From Azospirillum sp. B4 (GTDB lineage Bacteria > Pseudomonadota > Alphaproteobacteria > Azospirillales > Azospirillaceae): 42,882 nucleotides of DNA. Both the position numbers and the translations under genes were made by a program. How positions within the stretch are numbered: the stretch's first letter is position 1; each line of letters opens with the position of its first letter. The notes beneath the pieces were generated by a model. It made no database searches, had not been told where the DNA came from, and worked only from the letters and a program-made list of their open reading frames with translations. Positions 8,423-16,355 of this stretch are shown in pieces. Location: the NCBI RefSeq assembly GCF_000333275.1, contig NZ_BACU01000031.1, positions 1-42,882 of the forward strand, written 5' to 3'.

Positions 8423-8995
8423 ATGCCATTGAACGCGGCCCAACCATTGCCGGATATCGCGGGCGTCATCCATGCCGATGACCTGCCCGACGGCCCCATC
8501 GCCCATGCCTACGCATGGTGGCGGGGGCTGGGCGGCGGGGCCGTGCCGCCCCCGTCCGCCGCGCTGGACCTGGCGGCGGTGCCCGACAGCTTCCTGCCTT
8601 ATCTGGCCGTGACCACCGCCTTCCGCGCCGATGGGCGGGTGCGGGTGGTGTTCTGTGGGTCCCTTTCGGCGCTGGCCGCCGGCACCGACCCCACCGGCCA
8701 GTATTTCGATGAGTTCTATCCGCCCGACATGCTGGAGGCGGCGTTGGGCTTCCAGTCGGCCATCGCGCGCGACGCCCAGCCCATCTACGGCCAGGACCAG
8801 ATCGGCACGGATGACGGTGTGATGTACAACGTGCCCCGCATCGGCCTGCCGTTCCGCGGGACGGACGGCAGCCTGGACCGGCTGGCCATCGTCATGCACT
8901 ACCAGCCGACGCCGGAGCAGTTCAAGGTGCGCCTGCGGGTGTTCCAGGACCGTGCCCGGCTGCTCCGCCGCGAGTTGCGCCTGGTGGCGCCTTGA
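8423..8995 (+). CDS. PAS_5-type domain protein
   Basis: The 190-residue protein lacks a signal peptide or membrane segment. The layout HAYAWWRGLGGG..PPPSAALDLAAVPDSFLPYLAVTT followed by RVRVVFCGSLSALAAGTDPTGQYFDEFYP fits the alphaproteobacterial PAS_5 family (a single PAS-like fold found alone in many Rhodospirillales). No output domain is attached. Members occur in many copies per genome with no settled function. The gene stands alone. Ligand and partner are unknown. Confidence 0.7.
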   Translation: MPLNAAQPLPDIAGVIHADDLPDGPIAHAYAWWRGLGGGAVPPPSAALDLAAVPDSFLPYLAVTTAFRADGRVRVVFCGSLSALAAGTDPTGQYFDEFYPPDMLEAALGFQSAIARDAQPIYGQDQIGTDDGVMYNVPRIGLPFRGTDGSLDRLAIVMHYQPTPEQFKVRLRVFQDRARLLRRELRLVAP

Positions 8996-9002
8996 CGCAT
9001 CC

Positions 9003-9043
9003 CCCCGTGGCCGGTGGCCGAGGGTAATAAGGCCACAGTGGGG
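9003..9043. terminator. Hairpin downstream of the PAS_5 gene
   Basis: GTGGCC at 9007-9012 pairs with GGCCAC at 9031-9036, extended by flanking C-runs and G-runs. It lies about 10 bp after the stop codon. There is no T-run. Confidence 0.35.
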
Positions 9044-9073
9044 TAGGAAGTGTGCGCGTGCGGCATTCAAACA

Positions 9074-9103
9074 TTGCGCCGGCCGCACCGTCGGCGCGAT
9101 AAT
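9074..9103 (+). promoter_or_regulatory. Possible sigma-70 promoter for the TAXI protein gene
   Basis: TTGCGC at 9074-9079 and GATAAT at 9098-9103 are 18 bp apart. Transcription would start near 9110, about 55 bp before the start codon. Assigned by eye only. Confidence 0.35.
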
Positions 9104-9165
9104 AATTACCCGAGCGCCCCCCGTTTCCCGGGGCCGCCGCGCCGTCCGTTGAAGGATGTTTCCCC

Positions 9166-10293
9166 GTGTCCGAGGCCCCCGACAGCCGGAGCCCTTTCCC
9201 GTCGTCAGGGAAGGACCGCGCGGATGCCCCTACGCCGGGTTTCCCATCGCCATCGCGCCGGCGGGTGCTCACCGGGTCGCTGGGCGCGCTGGCGGCGGCT
9301 GGCCTGGCATGGGGCGGCGGCGGGCGCGCGCCTCGGGCTGAGTCCATCCGCTTCCTGACCATCGGTACCGGCACCACCGGCGGCACCTATTTCCCCATCG
9401 GCGGCATCCTGGCAAACGCCGTCAGCAATCCGCCGGGCAGCCCTGGGTGTGACCGGGGCGGCAGCTGCGGGGTGCCGGGCGTCATCGCCGTGGCGCAGAC
9501 CACCTCCGGCGCGGTGGAGAATGTGGAGGCGCTGCGCGCCGGCCGGTTCGAGACGGGGCTGGTGCAGGCCGACATCGGCTTCCTGGCCTACAAGGCCAAG
9601 GGACCTTACGCCGGCAAGCCGCCCTTCACTGAGTTGCGGGCCCTGGCCAACCTGTACAGCGAGACGGTGCACCTGGTGGTGCGCGGCGACAGCCCCATCA
9701 AGACGGTGAACGACCTGAAGGGCCGGCGCGTGGCCCTGGGCGAAAAGGGCTCCGGCACCCTGCCCACGGCGCTGCTGATCCTGCAGGCGCACGACCTGTC
9801 GGAAAAGACGGTGCAGCCCTTCTACCTGAACCCCGGCACGGCGGGGGACCGCCTGGCTTCGGGCCAGCTGGACGCCTTCTTCATCATTGGCGGCTATCCC
9901 CTGCCGGCGGTGGCGGACGTGGCGGCCCGCCTGCCGGTGCGCCTGATCTCCATCATCGATTCCCGCCTGCCGCGCCTCAGCCCCGGCCTGCCGCTGTTCA
10001 CCGAAACCATGATCGGCGGCGACGGCGCCTATGTCGGCGTGCCGGAAACCAAGACCCTGGGCGTGGGCGCCCAGTGGCTGGCCACCACCGCCCTGCCGGA
10101 CGATCTGGCCTATGGCATCGTCAAGGCGCTGTGGCACCCCAACACCCACCGCCTGCTGGTGGCTGGCCACCCGCGCGGCGACAGCATCCGGAAAGAGGCG
10201 GCCCTGACCGGCCTGGCCGTGCCCCTGCACCCGGGAGCGGCGCGCTATTACCGGGAGCAGGGCTTCGACGTGACCCTGGCCATGTCGGGCTGA
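9166..10293 (+). CDS. TAXI-family TRAP solute-binding protein with Tat signal
   Basis: The 375-residue periplasmic binding protein opens with a twin-arginine signal (SRRRVLTGSLGALAAAG, residues 30-46), implying folded export. The mature part begins FLTIGTGTTGGTYFPIGG, diagnostic of the TAXI branch of TRAP transporters. Cysteines C95 and C101 in CDRGGSCGVPG could form a disulfide. Family members bind small acids such as glutamate or 2-oxoglutarate, but the ligand here is unknown. No DctM/DctQ-type membrane gene lies nearby, so its partner is elsewhere or it serves sensing. The start is GTG, with GAAGGA upstream. It is convergent with the next GST gene (4-bp gap). Confidence 0.9.
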   Translation: MSEAPDSRSPFPSSGKDRADAPTPGFPSPSRRRVLTGSLGALAAAGLAWGGGGRAPRAESIRFLTIGTGTTGGTYFPIGGILANAVSNPPGSPGCDRGGSCGVPGVIAVAQTTSGAVENVEALRAGRFETGLVQADIGFLAYKAKGPYAGKPPFTELRALANLYSETVHLVVRGDSPIKTVNDLKGRRVALGEKGSGTLPTALLILQAHDLSEKTVQPFYLNPGTAGDRLASGQLDAFFIIGGYPLPAVADVAARLPVRLISIIDSRLPRLSPGLPLFTETMIGGDGAYVGVPETKTLGVGAQWLATTALPDDLAYGIVKALWHPNTHRLLVAGHPRGDSIRKEAALTGLAVPLHPGAARYYREQGFDVTLAMSG

Positions 10294-10297
10294 GTCC

Positions 10298-10960
10298 TCA
10301 GTCCAGGAGCATGTCGAGAACGAGGGTCTCCTGCGCCGCCGCCGCGCGCCAGTCCTTCATGGCGGGCAGGCCCTCGATGGCGGTGACGTAGGCTTGGCTG
10401 GCCTCGGTCAGCGGCACCTTCCAGGTCTGGAAGCGGGTGACCACCGGCGCGTACATGGCGTCGGCGATGGTGAAGGCGCCGAACAGGAAGGGGCCACCAT
10501 GGCGGTTCAGGCAATCGGCCCACAGCACCTCGATCCGGGCGATATCGCCGGCGGCCTTGGCCAGGCGCTCCGGCCGGTCGATGGTGCGCCCCAGGTCCAT
10601 GAACAGGTTGCGGCGCAGGTCCATGAAGCCGGAGTGCATCTCGGCGCTGACCGAGCGCGCGTGTGCCCGGGCGGCGCGCTCCCGCGGCCACAGCTGGGCA
10701 TCGGGCGCCAGCTCGGCCGCGTATTCGCAGATGGCCAGGCTGTCCCACACGGTGACGTCGCCGCCGTCGGCGCGGTGGATCAGGGCCGGCACCTTGCCCG
10801 CCGGGCTGTGGGCCAGCATGCGCGCCTTGCTGTCCGCCTGACGCAGGGGGATCACCACCTCCTCGAACGCCAGCCCGGCGTGGCGCAGCGCCAGATAGGG
10901 GCGGAGCGACCAGGAGGAATAGGTCTTGCTGCCCAGGATCAGGGTCAGGTCGGCGGACAT
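10298..10960 (-). CDS. Glutathione S-transferase family protein
   Basis: This 220-residue protein opens with LTLILGSKTYSSWSLRPYLALRHAGL, the serine-containing N-terminal thioredoxin-like site of the YfcF-type/bacterial GST group, then AGKVPALI (cis-Pro) and DSLAICEYAAE (glutathione site). The C-terminal half is helical. The ATG at 10960 with AAGGGAAG a few bases upstream is favoured over a TTG six codons earlier. The substrate is unknown. It differs strongly from the GST at 7693, so the pair is not a recent duplication. It is divergent from the aminopeptidase gene. Confidence 0.9.
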   Translation of the reverse strand: MSADLTLILGSKTYSSWSLRPYLALRHAGLAFEEVVIPLRQADSKARMLAHSPAGKVPALIHRADGGDVTVWDSLAICEYAAELAPDAQLWPRERAARAHARSVSAEMHSGFMDLRRNLFMDLGRTIDRPERLAKAAGDIARIEVLWADCLNRHGGPFLFGAFTIADAMYAPVVTRFQTWKVPLTEASQAYVTAIEGLPAMKDWRAAAAQETLVLDMLLD

Positions 10961-11033
10961 GGGGGCTTCCCTTGGCAAGGCGAGGGTGGGGCGGGGAGCG
11001 GAAGGTTAACGGGCGCCCCCGGTGTTGCCAACA

Positions 11034-11060
11034 GGTGTGACACCGCCATGTTTGAAACAT
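11034..11060. promoter_or_regulatory. Two adjacent perfect palindromes between divergent genes
   Basis: GGTGT-G-ACACC (11034-11044) and ATGTTT-G-AAACAT (11048-11060) lie three bases apart, about 75 bp from the GST start and 57 bp from the aminopeptidase start. They look like operators for dimeric regulators, or one composite site. No regulator gene is adjacent. Confidence 0.4.
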
Positions 11061-11117
11061 CCCGCCGGATGTGGAACCCTGCCGGCCTGACTTTCCGAAG
11101 CCGAAAGGTTTTCCCCC

Positions 11118-12515
11118 GTGCTGCCCTGCTTCCTGGCCCAGAAGGCCGCCGACACCGTCACTCTGATCCCCGTGCGCAAGGAGGGGCTGGACGCCTGGCT
11201 GGAAACGGCCCCGGCCGCGACGGCCGCCTGGGTGCGCAGCACCGGCTTCGCCGCTGAGCCGGGCACCACCGCCCTGCTGCCGTCGGCGGACGGGCAGCTG
11301 GACCGGGTGCTGGTGGGCGTGGGCGAAACCCTGGACCTGTGGAGCTTCGCCGGGTTGCCGACGACGCTGCCAGCGGGGAAAGGGGAAGCCAGCTACGCCC
11401 TGGACGACAGCCTGACGCCAGAGCAGGCGACGGCCGCCGCCACCGGCTGGGCGCTGGCCAGCTACCGCTTCACCCGCTACCGCAAGGCCACGAAGGACCT
11501 GCCGCGCCTGGTGCTGCCGACGGGGGCGGATGCCGACGCGGTGGACAGCATGGCCCGCGCCGTCACCCTGGTGCGCGACCTGATCAACACCCCGGCAGAG
11601 GACATGGGGCCGGCCGATTTGGCCAAGGCGGCGCGGGACCTGGGGGCGGAATTCGGCGCCGCCGTCTCCGTCATCGTCGGTGACGACCTGCTGGCGCGGA
11701 ACTATCCCACCGTCCACGCCGTGGGCCGGGCGGCGGCCAAGGCGCCCTGCCTGATCGAGCTAACCTGGGGTGACACCTCCCACCCGCTGGTCTGCCTGGT
11801 GGGTAAGGGCGTATGCTTCGACAGCGGCGGCCTGGACATCAAGCCCGCCGGCGGCATGCTGCTGATGAAGAAGGACATGGGCGGTGCCGCCCACGTGCTG
11901 GGCCTCGCCCGCCTGGTCATGGCGGCCAGGCTGCCGGTGCGGTTGCGCGTGCTGGTGCCGGCGGTGGAGAACGCCATTTCCGGCAACGCCTTCCGCCCCA
12001 TGGATATCATCACCACCCGCAAGGGCCTGACGGTGGAGATCGGCAACACCGACGCCGAGGGCCGCTTGATCCTGTGCGACGCCCTGGCGGAGGCCGACAG
12101 CGCCAAGCCCGCCCTGATCCTGGACTTCGCCACCCTGACGGGGGCGGCCCGCATCGCCCTGGGCACCGACCTGCCGGCCCTGTTCGCCAATGACGACCAA
12201 CTGGCCGACGACATCCTGGCGGCGGCGAAAGAGACGGGTGACCCGCTGTGGCGCCTGCCGCTGTGGCAGGGCTACGCCAAGCAACTGGACAGCAAGATCG
12301 CCGACCTCAACAACGCGCCGGGCGGCGGCTATGGCGGTGCCATCACGGCAGCACTCTACCTGGAACGCTTCGTCACCAAGGGCACGCCCTGGGCCCATAT
12401 CGACCTGATGGCCTGGAACACCGCCACACGGCCGGGCCGGCCTGAGGGGGGCGAGGCCATGGGCCTGCGCGCCGCCTTCGCCATGCTCAGCCGCCGCTAT
12501 CCCGCGACGGCGTAA
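11118..12515 (+). CDS. M17 leucyl aminopeptidase family protein
   Basis: A 465-residue cytosolic di-metal aminopeptidase. The C-terminal catalytic domain shows VGKGVCFDSGGLDIKP (K230, D235, K242), D253 in KKDMGG and the family signature NTDAEGRL (310-317; metal ligands D312, E314; R316 catalytic). The N-terminal domain is shorter and more divergent than in PepA, close to the PepB-like/short M17 type. It removes N-terminal residues from peptides. The start is GTG with AAAGG upstream. A strong hairpin follows the stop. Confidence 0.93.
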   Translation: MLPCFLAQKAADTVTLIPVRKEGLDAWLETAPAATAAWVRSTGFAAEPGTTALLPSADGQLDRVLVGVGETLDLWSFAGLPTTLPAGKGEASYALDDSLTPEQATAAATGWALASYRFTRYRKATKDLPRLVLPTGADADAVDSMARAVTLVRDLINTPAEDMGPADLAKAARDLGAEFGAAVSVIVGDDLLARNYPTVHAVGRAAAKAPCLIELTWGDTSHPLVCLVGKGVCFDSGGLDIKPAGGMLLMKKDMGGAAHVLGLARLVMAARLPVRLRVLVPAVENAISGNAFRPMDIITTRKGLTVEIGNTDAEGRLILCDALAEADSAKPALILDFATLTGAARIALGTDLPALFANDDQLADDILAAAKETGDPLWRLPLWQGYAKQLDSKIADLNNAPGGGYGGAITAALYLERFVTKGTPWAHIDLMAWNTATRPGRPEGGEAMGLRAAFAMLSRRYPATA

Positions 12516-12540
12516 GCCTGCCCGCCCGCTCCGCCACAGA

Positions 12541-12561
12541 CCCGGCGCCCATGGCGCCGGG
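12541..12561 (+). terminator. Terminator-like hairpin after the aminopeptidase gene
   Basis: A perfect 9-bp GC stem CCCGGCGCC / GGCGCCGGG with a 3-base CAT loop is followed by TCATTTAAT. The T-run is short, but position and stem strength support termination. Confidence 0.65.
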
Positions 12562-12652
12562 TCATTTAATATCGATGTGCGCAACCAGGGCGGGTTGTGC
12601 ATCGCATATGAAATATCGCTGAAGTCTGGGCGCGAAAAGACTCGCCATTTAG

Positions 12653-12663
12653 GTGCAGTGCAC
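12653..12663. promoter_or_regulatory. Odd palindrome GTGCA-G-TGCAC upstream of an unknown gene
   Basis: A perfect 11-bp palindrome directly precedes TAAAAT (12665-12670), a possible -10 box, 88 bp before the ATG of the following gene. If TAAAAT is the -10, a protein bound here would overlap the promoter spacer. Confidence 0.35.
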
Positions 12664-12750
12664 ATAAAATACACCACCATAAGGGAATGACGCGGCGCCG
12701 CTCGATCTCTGCCCCAAACCGACTGAACCAAACGGACTGAGGAGGAATCG

Positions 12751-13188
12751 ATGCCTGAGACTCTTGCCCTGAAACTGACCGTCTATCAGCCCGCCATCGT
12801 GGTGGACTCCGCCCAACAGGTGGGATTCGAATATGACCTGACCGTCGTTGTGCCGGATCTGAAGTCGGCGGTGAAGGGGCGGCATACGGAGGCGTCGGCC
12901 GCCCGGTGCGACGTGGTACCGGTCACCGGCACCCTGTCCTTTCCCAACCCGGCGGCACCGGTGATCTCGCCGTTCACCGGGGTCATGTTCATTTACGACA
13001 ACGCGCCGGCGATTGGCTTTCCGCTGACGCTGATCGCGCAGAGCGTGGATGAGCACCTGAAGTTCGACATGACCTTGGCCTTCCCGGCCCCCCCGCTCTA
13101 CTTCTACAGCGGCGCCATCCAGTTCGGCACTTGGCCCGGCCCGCTCAGCAACCTCACCGCCAGTTTCCTCTGCCCACAGCCGGTCTGA
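12751..13188 (+). CDS. Uncharacterised 145-residue protein
   Basis: I do not recognise this gene. It has an optimal AGGAGGAA ribosome site before the ATG and a 190-bp upstream region of its own after the aminopeptidase terminator. The sequence alternates hydrophobic and polar residues (LKLTVYQPAIVVD, FEYDLTVVV, LKFDMTLAF, FYSGAIQFG), suggesting an all-beta soluble domain. No signal peptide or membrane helix is seen. It has only two cysteines. A 12-bp hairpin follows it. The strong ribosome site suggests good expression. Confidence 0.7.
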   Translation: MPETLALKLTVYQPAIVVDSAQQVGFEYDLTVVVPDLKSAVKGRHTEASAARCDVVPVTGTLSFPNPAAPVISPFTGVMFIYDNAPAIGFPLTLIAQSVDEHLKFDMTLAFPAPPLYFYSGAIQFGTWPGPLSNLTASFLCPQPV

Positions 13189-13224
13189 TCCTCACGGCGG
13201 CAAAAAAACGCGAGAATTCAGCGC

Positions 13225-13252
13225 GCCTGCCACTCCCAATGGGGTGGCAGGC
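13225..13252. terminator. Long hairpin downstream of the unknown gene
   Basis: GCCTGCCAC pairs perfectly with GTGGCAGGC and the stem extends inward through TCC/GGG, giving about 12 bp with a 4-base loop. It lacks a T-run on either strand. It lies 37 bp after the stop codon. Confidence 0.5.
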
Positions 13253-13380
13253 CCTTGCCGCTGCGCGGGACTTTCGGCACACTCCCGGACAGTTGCGACC
13301 TGCCCGATACGCTGCCGGAACGACGGTGGGGCCGGAACAACAGTTCAACCGGATGACCGTTTCCGGATGCGGGGGGCAGG

Positions 13381-13818
13381 ATGTCGCGTAATCTCGAAGC
13401 CCTGGAACTCTGGCGCGGCGCGCTGGTGGCCAGCGTGCGGGCCGCCAGCCCGGACCTATCGGCCCGCCAGCTGGCCTTGCTGCTGACCGTGTACATGACC
13501 CCGCCACCCCACACCGTGCGCGGGCTGGCGGCGACGCTGAACGTGTCCAAGCCGGCGATCACCCGTGCGCTGGACCGGCTGGGACGCCTGGGCTTCACCA
13601 AGCGCAAGCGCGACGCCGAGGACCGGCGCAACGTCCTGGTCCAGCGCACGGTCAAGGGCTCCGTCTTCCTGCATGAGTTCGGGCAGATGGTGATTGACGC
13701 CGGGGCCGTGCAGGGCGCATTGGACGCCTCACGCCTGCGGCCCGCCGCCGTGTCCCCGGCGGCGCCCGCGCCAGGCCCCGCCCCTTCAGCTTCGGAGCCG
13801 GTTTCCGCGCCGGTATGA
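13381..13818 (+). CDS. MarR-like winged-helix regulator
   Basis: The 145-residue protein has a winged-helix core at about residues 25-95: LSARQLALLLTVY, then the recognition helix region VRGLAATLNVSKPAITRALDRLGRLGF and the wing KRKRDAEDRRNVLVQRT, which matches the MarR DxRxx wing. The last 30 residues are a Pro/Ala-rich tail of low complexity. The MarR dimerisation helices are short. It is followed after 5 bp by the NlpC/P60 gene, so the two are almost certainly co-transcribed and it may control that operon. The ligand is unknown. Confidence 0.82.
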   Translation: MSRNLEALELWRGALVASVRAASPDLSARQLALLLTVYMTPPPHTVRGLAATLNVSKPAITRALDRLGRLGFTKRKRDAEDRRNVLVQRTVKGSVFLHEFGQMVIDAGAVQGALDASRLRPAAVSPAAPAPGPAPSASEPVSAPV

Positions 13819-13823
13819 TGTGA

Positions 13824-14705
13824 ATGCCCCCCAAGTCCAAGACCACGCCGGTCCCGGATCCGCGTTTGGACCCGCGCGTGAACCCCTACCGTTCCGACCT
13901 CGCCTCCGCCCACCTGTATGGCAAGGTGACGGCAGAGCGCTATGTGGACGGCGTGCCCTGCCAGGTGCGCGCCGGCTACGTCAGCCTGAAGGAGGAACCG
14001 TCGGCCACCGCCCGCCAGTCCAGCCAGCTGCTGTTCGGCGAGGTGTTCACGGTGTTCGAGGAGAAGGACGGCTGGGTCTGGGGCCAGAACGCCACCGACG
14101 GCTACGTCGGCTACCTGCAGCTGGAGGCGCTGGATGACGAGCTGGCGGAGCCGACGCACAAGCTGACGGCGCTGCGCAGCTTCTTCCACCCCGAACCCGA
14201 CCTGAAGACCCCGCCCTTGGACATGATCAGCCTGGGCGCCCCCCTGAGCGTGGTGGCGGTGGAGAACGGCTTCGCCGGCGTCGCCGGCGGCGGCTGGGTC
14301 CCCCTGGTCCATGTGGCGGAGATTGGCGGCCTGAAGGCCGACCCGGTGGACACGGCCCTGCGCCTGCTAGGCACCCCCTACCTCTGGGGTGGCCGCACCA
14401 GCGTGGGCATCGACTGCTCCGGTCTCATCCAGGTGGCGCTGGACGCCGCCGGCCTGCCCTGCCCGCGCGACAGCGACCAGCAGCAGGCCGCCTTGGGCAC
14501 GCAGGTCTCCGCCGATGGCCAGGGCCATGCCTACACCCGGGGCGACCTGGTGTTTTTCCCCGGCCATGTCGGCATCATGGCCGACGACACACACCTGGTG
14601 CATGCCAACGCCCACCACATGGCGACGGTATGCGAACCCTTGGCCGACGTGCTGGCCCGCGCCGCCGCCGGCAAGGGCGTTACCGCGGTGAAGCGGCTGG
14701 GGTGA
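13824..14705 (+). CDS. NlpC/P60 peptidoglycan hydrolase with SH3-like domains
   Basis: This 293-residue protein has an SH3-like region at about 45-165 (VRAGYVSLKEEPS...GWVWGQNATDGYVGYL, then a second SH3-like stretch ending GGGWVPLVHV), then an NlpC/P60 cysteine peptidase domain at about 172-293. The catalytic set is visible: C198 in GIDCSGLIQ, H248 in PGHVGIM and H260 in LVHANAHH. Such enzymes cut gamma-D-Glu-diaminopimelate links in peptidoglycan peptides, similar to dipeptidyl-peptidase VI. No signal peptide is present, so it may act on recycled muropeptides in the cytosol or be exported another way. Confidence 0.93.
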   Translation: MPPKSKTTPVPDPRLDPRVNPYRSDLASAHLYGKVTAERYVDGVPCQVRAGYVSLKEEPSATARQSSQLLFGEVFTVFEEKDGWVWGQNATDGYVGYLQLEALDDELAEPTHKLTALRSFFHPEPDLKTPPLDMISLGAPLSVVAVENGFAGVAGGGWVPLVHVAEIGGLKADPVDTALRLLGTPYLWGGRTSVGIDCSGLIQVALDAAGLPCPRDSDQQQAALGTQVSADGQGHAYTRGDLVFFPGHVGIMADDTHLVHANAHHMATVCEPLADVLARAAAGKGVTAVKRLG

Positions 14706-14706
14706 A

Positions 14707-14733
14707 GGCCGCCGCGCCCGTGGCGGCGCGGCC
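14707..14733 (+). terminator. GC-rich hairpin after the NlpC/P60 gene
   Basis: GGCCGC and GCGGCC ends enclose further GC pairing just after the stop codon. There is no T-run. It separates the hydrolase operon from fixL. Confidence 0.4.
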
Positions 14734-14766
14734 AGGATTGGGGCTTTCACGTGCATGCGCCGGGGA

Positions 14767-14784
14767 ATTTCAATCCTATGAAAT
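14767..14784. promoter_or_regulatory. Dyad ATTTCA-N6-TGAAAT upstream of fixL
   Basis: A perfect 6-bp inverted repeat with a 6-bp spacer lies 69 bp before the fixL start, in an AT-richer patch. It does not match the FNR/FixK consensus TTGAT-N4-ATCAA. Confidence 0.35.
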
Positions 14785-14852
14785 GGCGGTGAATTGGTTC
14801 AGTCTGCCAACCGTTTCGATGGCGATCCGTGCCGATCGCGACGGAGGATCGG

Positions 14853-16355
14853 ATGCTGTCGCCCCATTTCCGCGCCCTGATGGATACCGTGCCGGACGGC
14901 GTCATCGTCATCGACGGCCAGGGCACGGTCCAATCCTTCAACCCCGCTTGCGAACGGCTTTTCGGCTGGACGGCGGCGGAGGTCATCGGCCGCAACGTCA
15001 AGATGCTGATGCCCGAGCCGTATCAGGCGGAACATGACCAGTACCTGGCGCATTACCGTGCCACGGGGGAGCGGCGCATCATCGGCATCGGCCGTGAGGT
15101 CACGGGCCTGCGCCGCGACGGCAGCACCTTCCCCATGGAACTGTCGGTGGGCGAGGCGCTGCCGGATGGACCGCCCGCCTATATCGGCATCATCCGTGAC
15201 ATCACCGACCGGCGGGCGGCGGAGCAGGCCCTGCGCGAGCGCGAGGCGCGCCTGGCCTCCATCATCGAGACCATCCCCGACGCCCTGATCGTCATCGACG
15301 ACAAGGGGTTGATCCGGTCCTTCAGCCCGGCGGCGCGGCGCCTTTTCGGCTACGAGGAGGCGGAGGTGCTGGGCCGGAACATCAGCATGCTCATGCCCTC
15401 GCCCTATCGGGAACAGCACGACCAGTATATCGCCCGCTATCTCGCCACCGGGGAGAAGCGGATCATCGGTGTCGGCCGCATCGTTTCCGGCCAGCGCCGC
15501 GACGGTTCCGTCTTTCCCATGGAGCTGGCGGTGGGCGCCGTGGACCTGGAGGGCGAGCGGCTGTTCACTGGTTTCGTCCACGACCTGACGGAACACCAGG
15601 CGGTGGAACGGCGCCTGCAGCAGCTTCAGGCCGAACTGCTGCATGTCAGCCGGGTCAGCGTCATGGGCCAGTTGGCGTCGGCACTGGCGCATGAGCTGAA
15701 CCAGCCGCTGACCGCCGTGGTCAACTACGTCAAGGCGTCCATGCGGCTGCTGGAGCGGGCGGAGGACGCCGACCTGCCCCTGGCGCGGGAGGCCATGGAA
15801 AAGGCGTCCGAACAGGCGTTGCGCGCCGGGCAGATCATCCGGCGGCTGCGGGATTTCATCGCCAAGGGCAGCACCGACCGGCGCGTGGAAAGCCTGGATG
15901 GTATCGTCGAGGAAGCGGTCGCCCTGGCGCTGGTGGGGGCGCGGGAGTCCGGGGTCCGGGTTGAAATGCACCTGCGACGCCAGGAGCATCGCGCCTTGAT
16001 CGACAAGATTCAAATCCAGCAGGTGCTGCTGAATCTGATCCGCAACGCCGTGGAGGCGATGAGCGGCCGGCCCGAGCGGACCTTGTCCATCACCGCGGCG
16101 CCCGACGGCGCGGGGTTCATGGAGGTCGCCGTGGCCGACACAGGCCATGGCCTGGACGAAGCGGTCATGGCCCGCCTGTTCCAGCCCTTCGTCTCCGGCA
16201 AGGAGCGGGGCATGGGCGTGGGCCTGTCGATCAGCCGCTCCATCATCGAGGCCCACGGCGGCCGGCTGTGGCCGGAGCGTAACGACCGGGGCGGGGCCAC
16301 GTTCCGCTTCACCCTGCCCCTGATGTCGGAGACCGGGGAAAACCATGGCCGCTGA
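14853..16355 (+). CDS. fixL: Oxygen-sensor histidine kinase FixL with two haem-type PAS domains
   Basis: The 500-residue protein is soluble, with no membrane segment. Domains: PAS-A (about 8-120), PAS-B (about 132-248), HisKA with phospho-acceptor H280 in ALAHELNQPL, and an HATPase domain (about 370-497; LIRNAVEAM, ADTGHGLD, GMGVGLSIS). PAS-B carries the FixL haem histidine (H189, QHDQYIARY) and the distal arginine (R209, IIGVGR), 20 residues apart as in Bradyrhizobium FixL H200/R220. PAS-A repeats this exactly (H61, R81). O2 on haem inhibits kinase activity; low O2 releases it to phosphorylate FixJ. The ATG at 14853 follows GGAGGA; a GTG eight codons earlier is less likely. It overlaps fixJ by 11 bp. 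Confidence 0.95.
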   Translation: MLSPHFRALMDTVPDGVIVIDGQGTVQSFNPACERLFGWTAAEVIGRNVKMLMPEPYQAEHDQYLAHYRATGERRIIGIGREVTGLRRDGSTFPMELSVGEALPDGPPAYIGIIRDITDRRAAEQALREREARLASIIETIPDALIVIDDKGLIRSFSPAARRLFGYEEAEVLGRNISMLMPSPYREQHDQYIARYLATGEKRIIGVGRIVSGQRRDGSVFPMELAVGAVDLEGERLFTGFVHDLTEHQAVERRLQQLQAELLHVSRVSVMGQLASALAHELNQPLTAVVNYVKASMRLLERAEDADLPLAREAMEKASEQALRAGQIIRRLRDFIAKGSTDRRVESLDGIVEEAVALALVGARESGVRVEMHLRRQEHRALIDKIQIQQVLLNLIRNAVEAMSGRPERTLSITAAPDGAGFMEVAVADTGHGLDEAVMARLFQPFVSGKERGMGVGLSISRSIIEAHGGRLWPERNDRGGATFRFTLPLMSETGENHGR

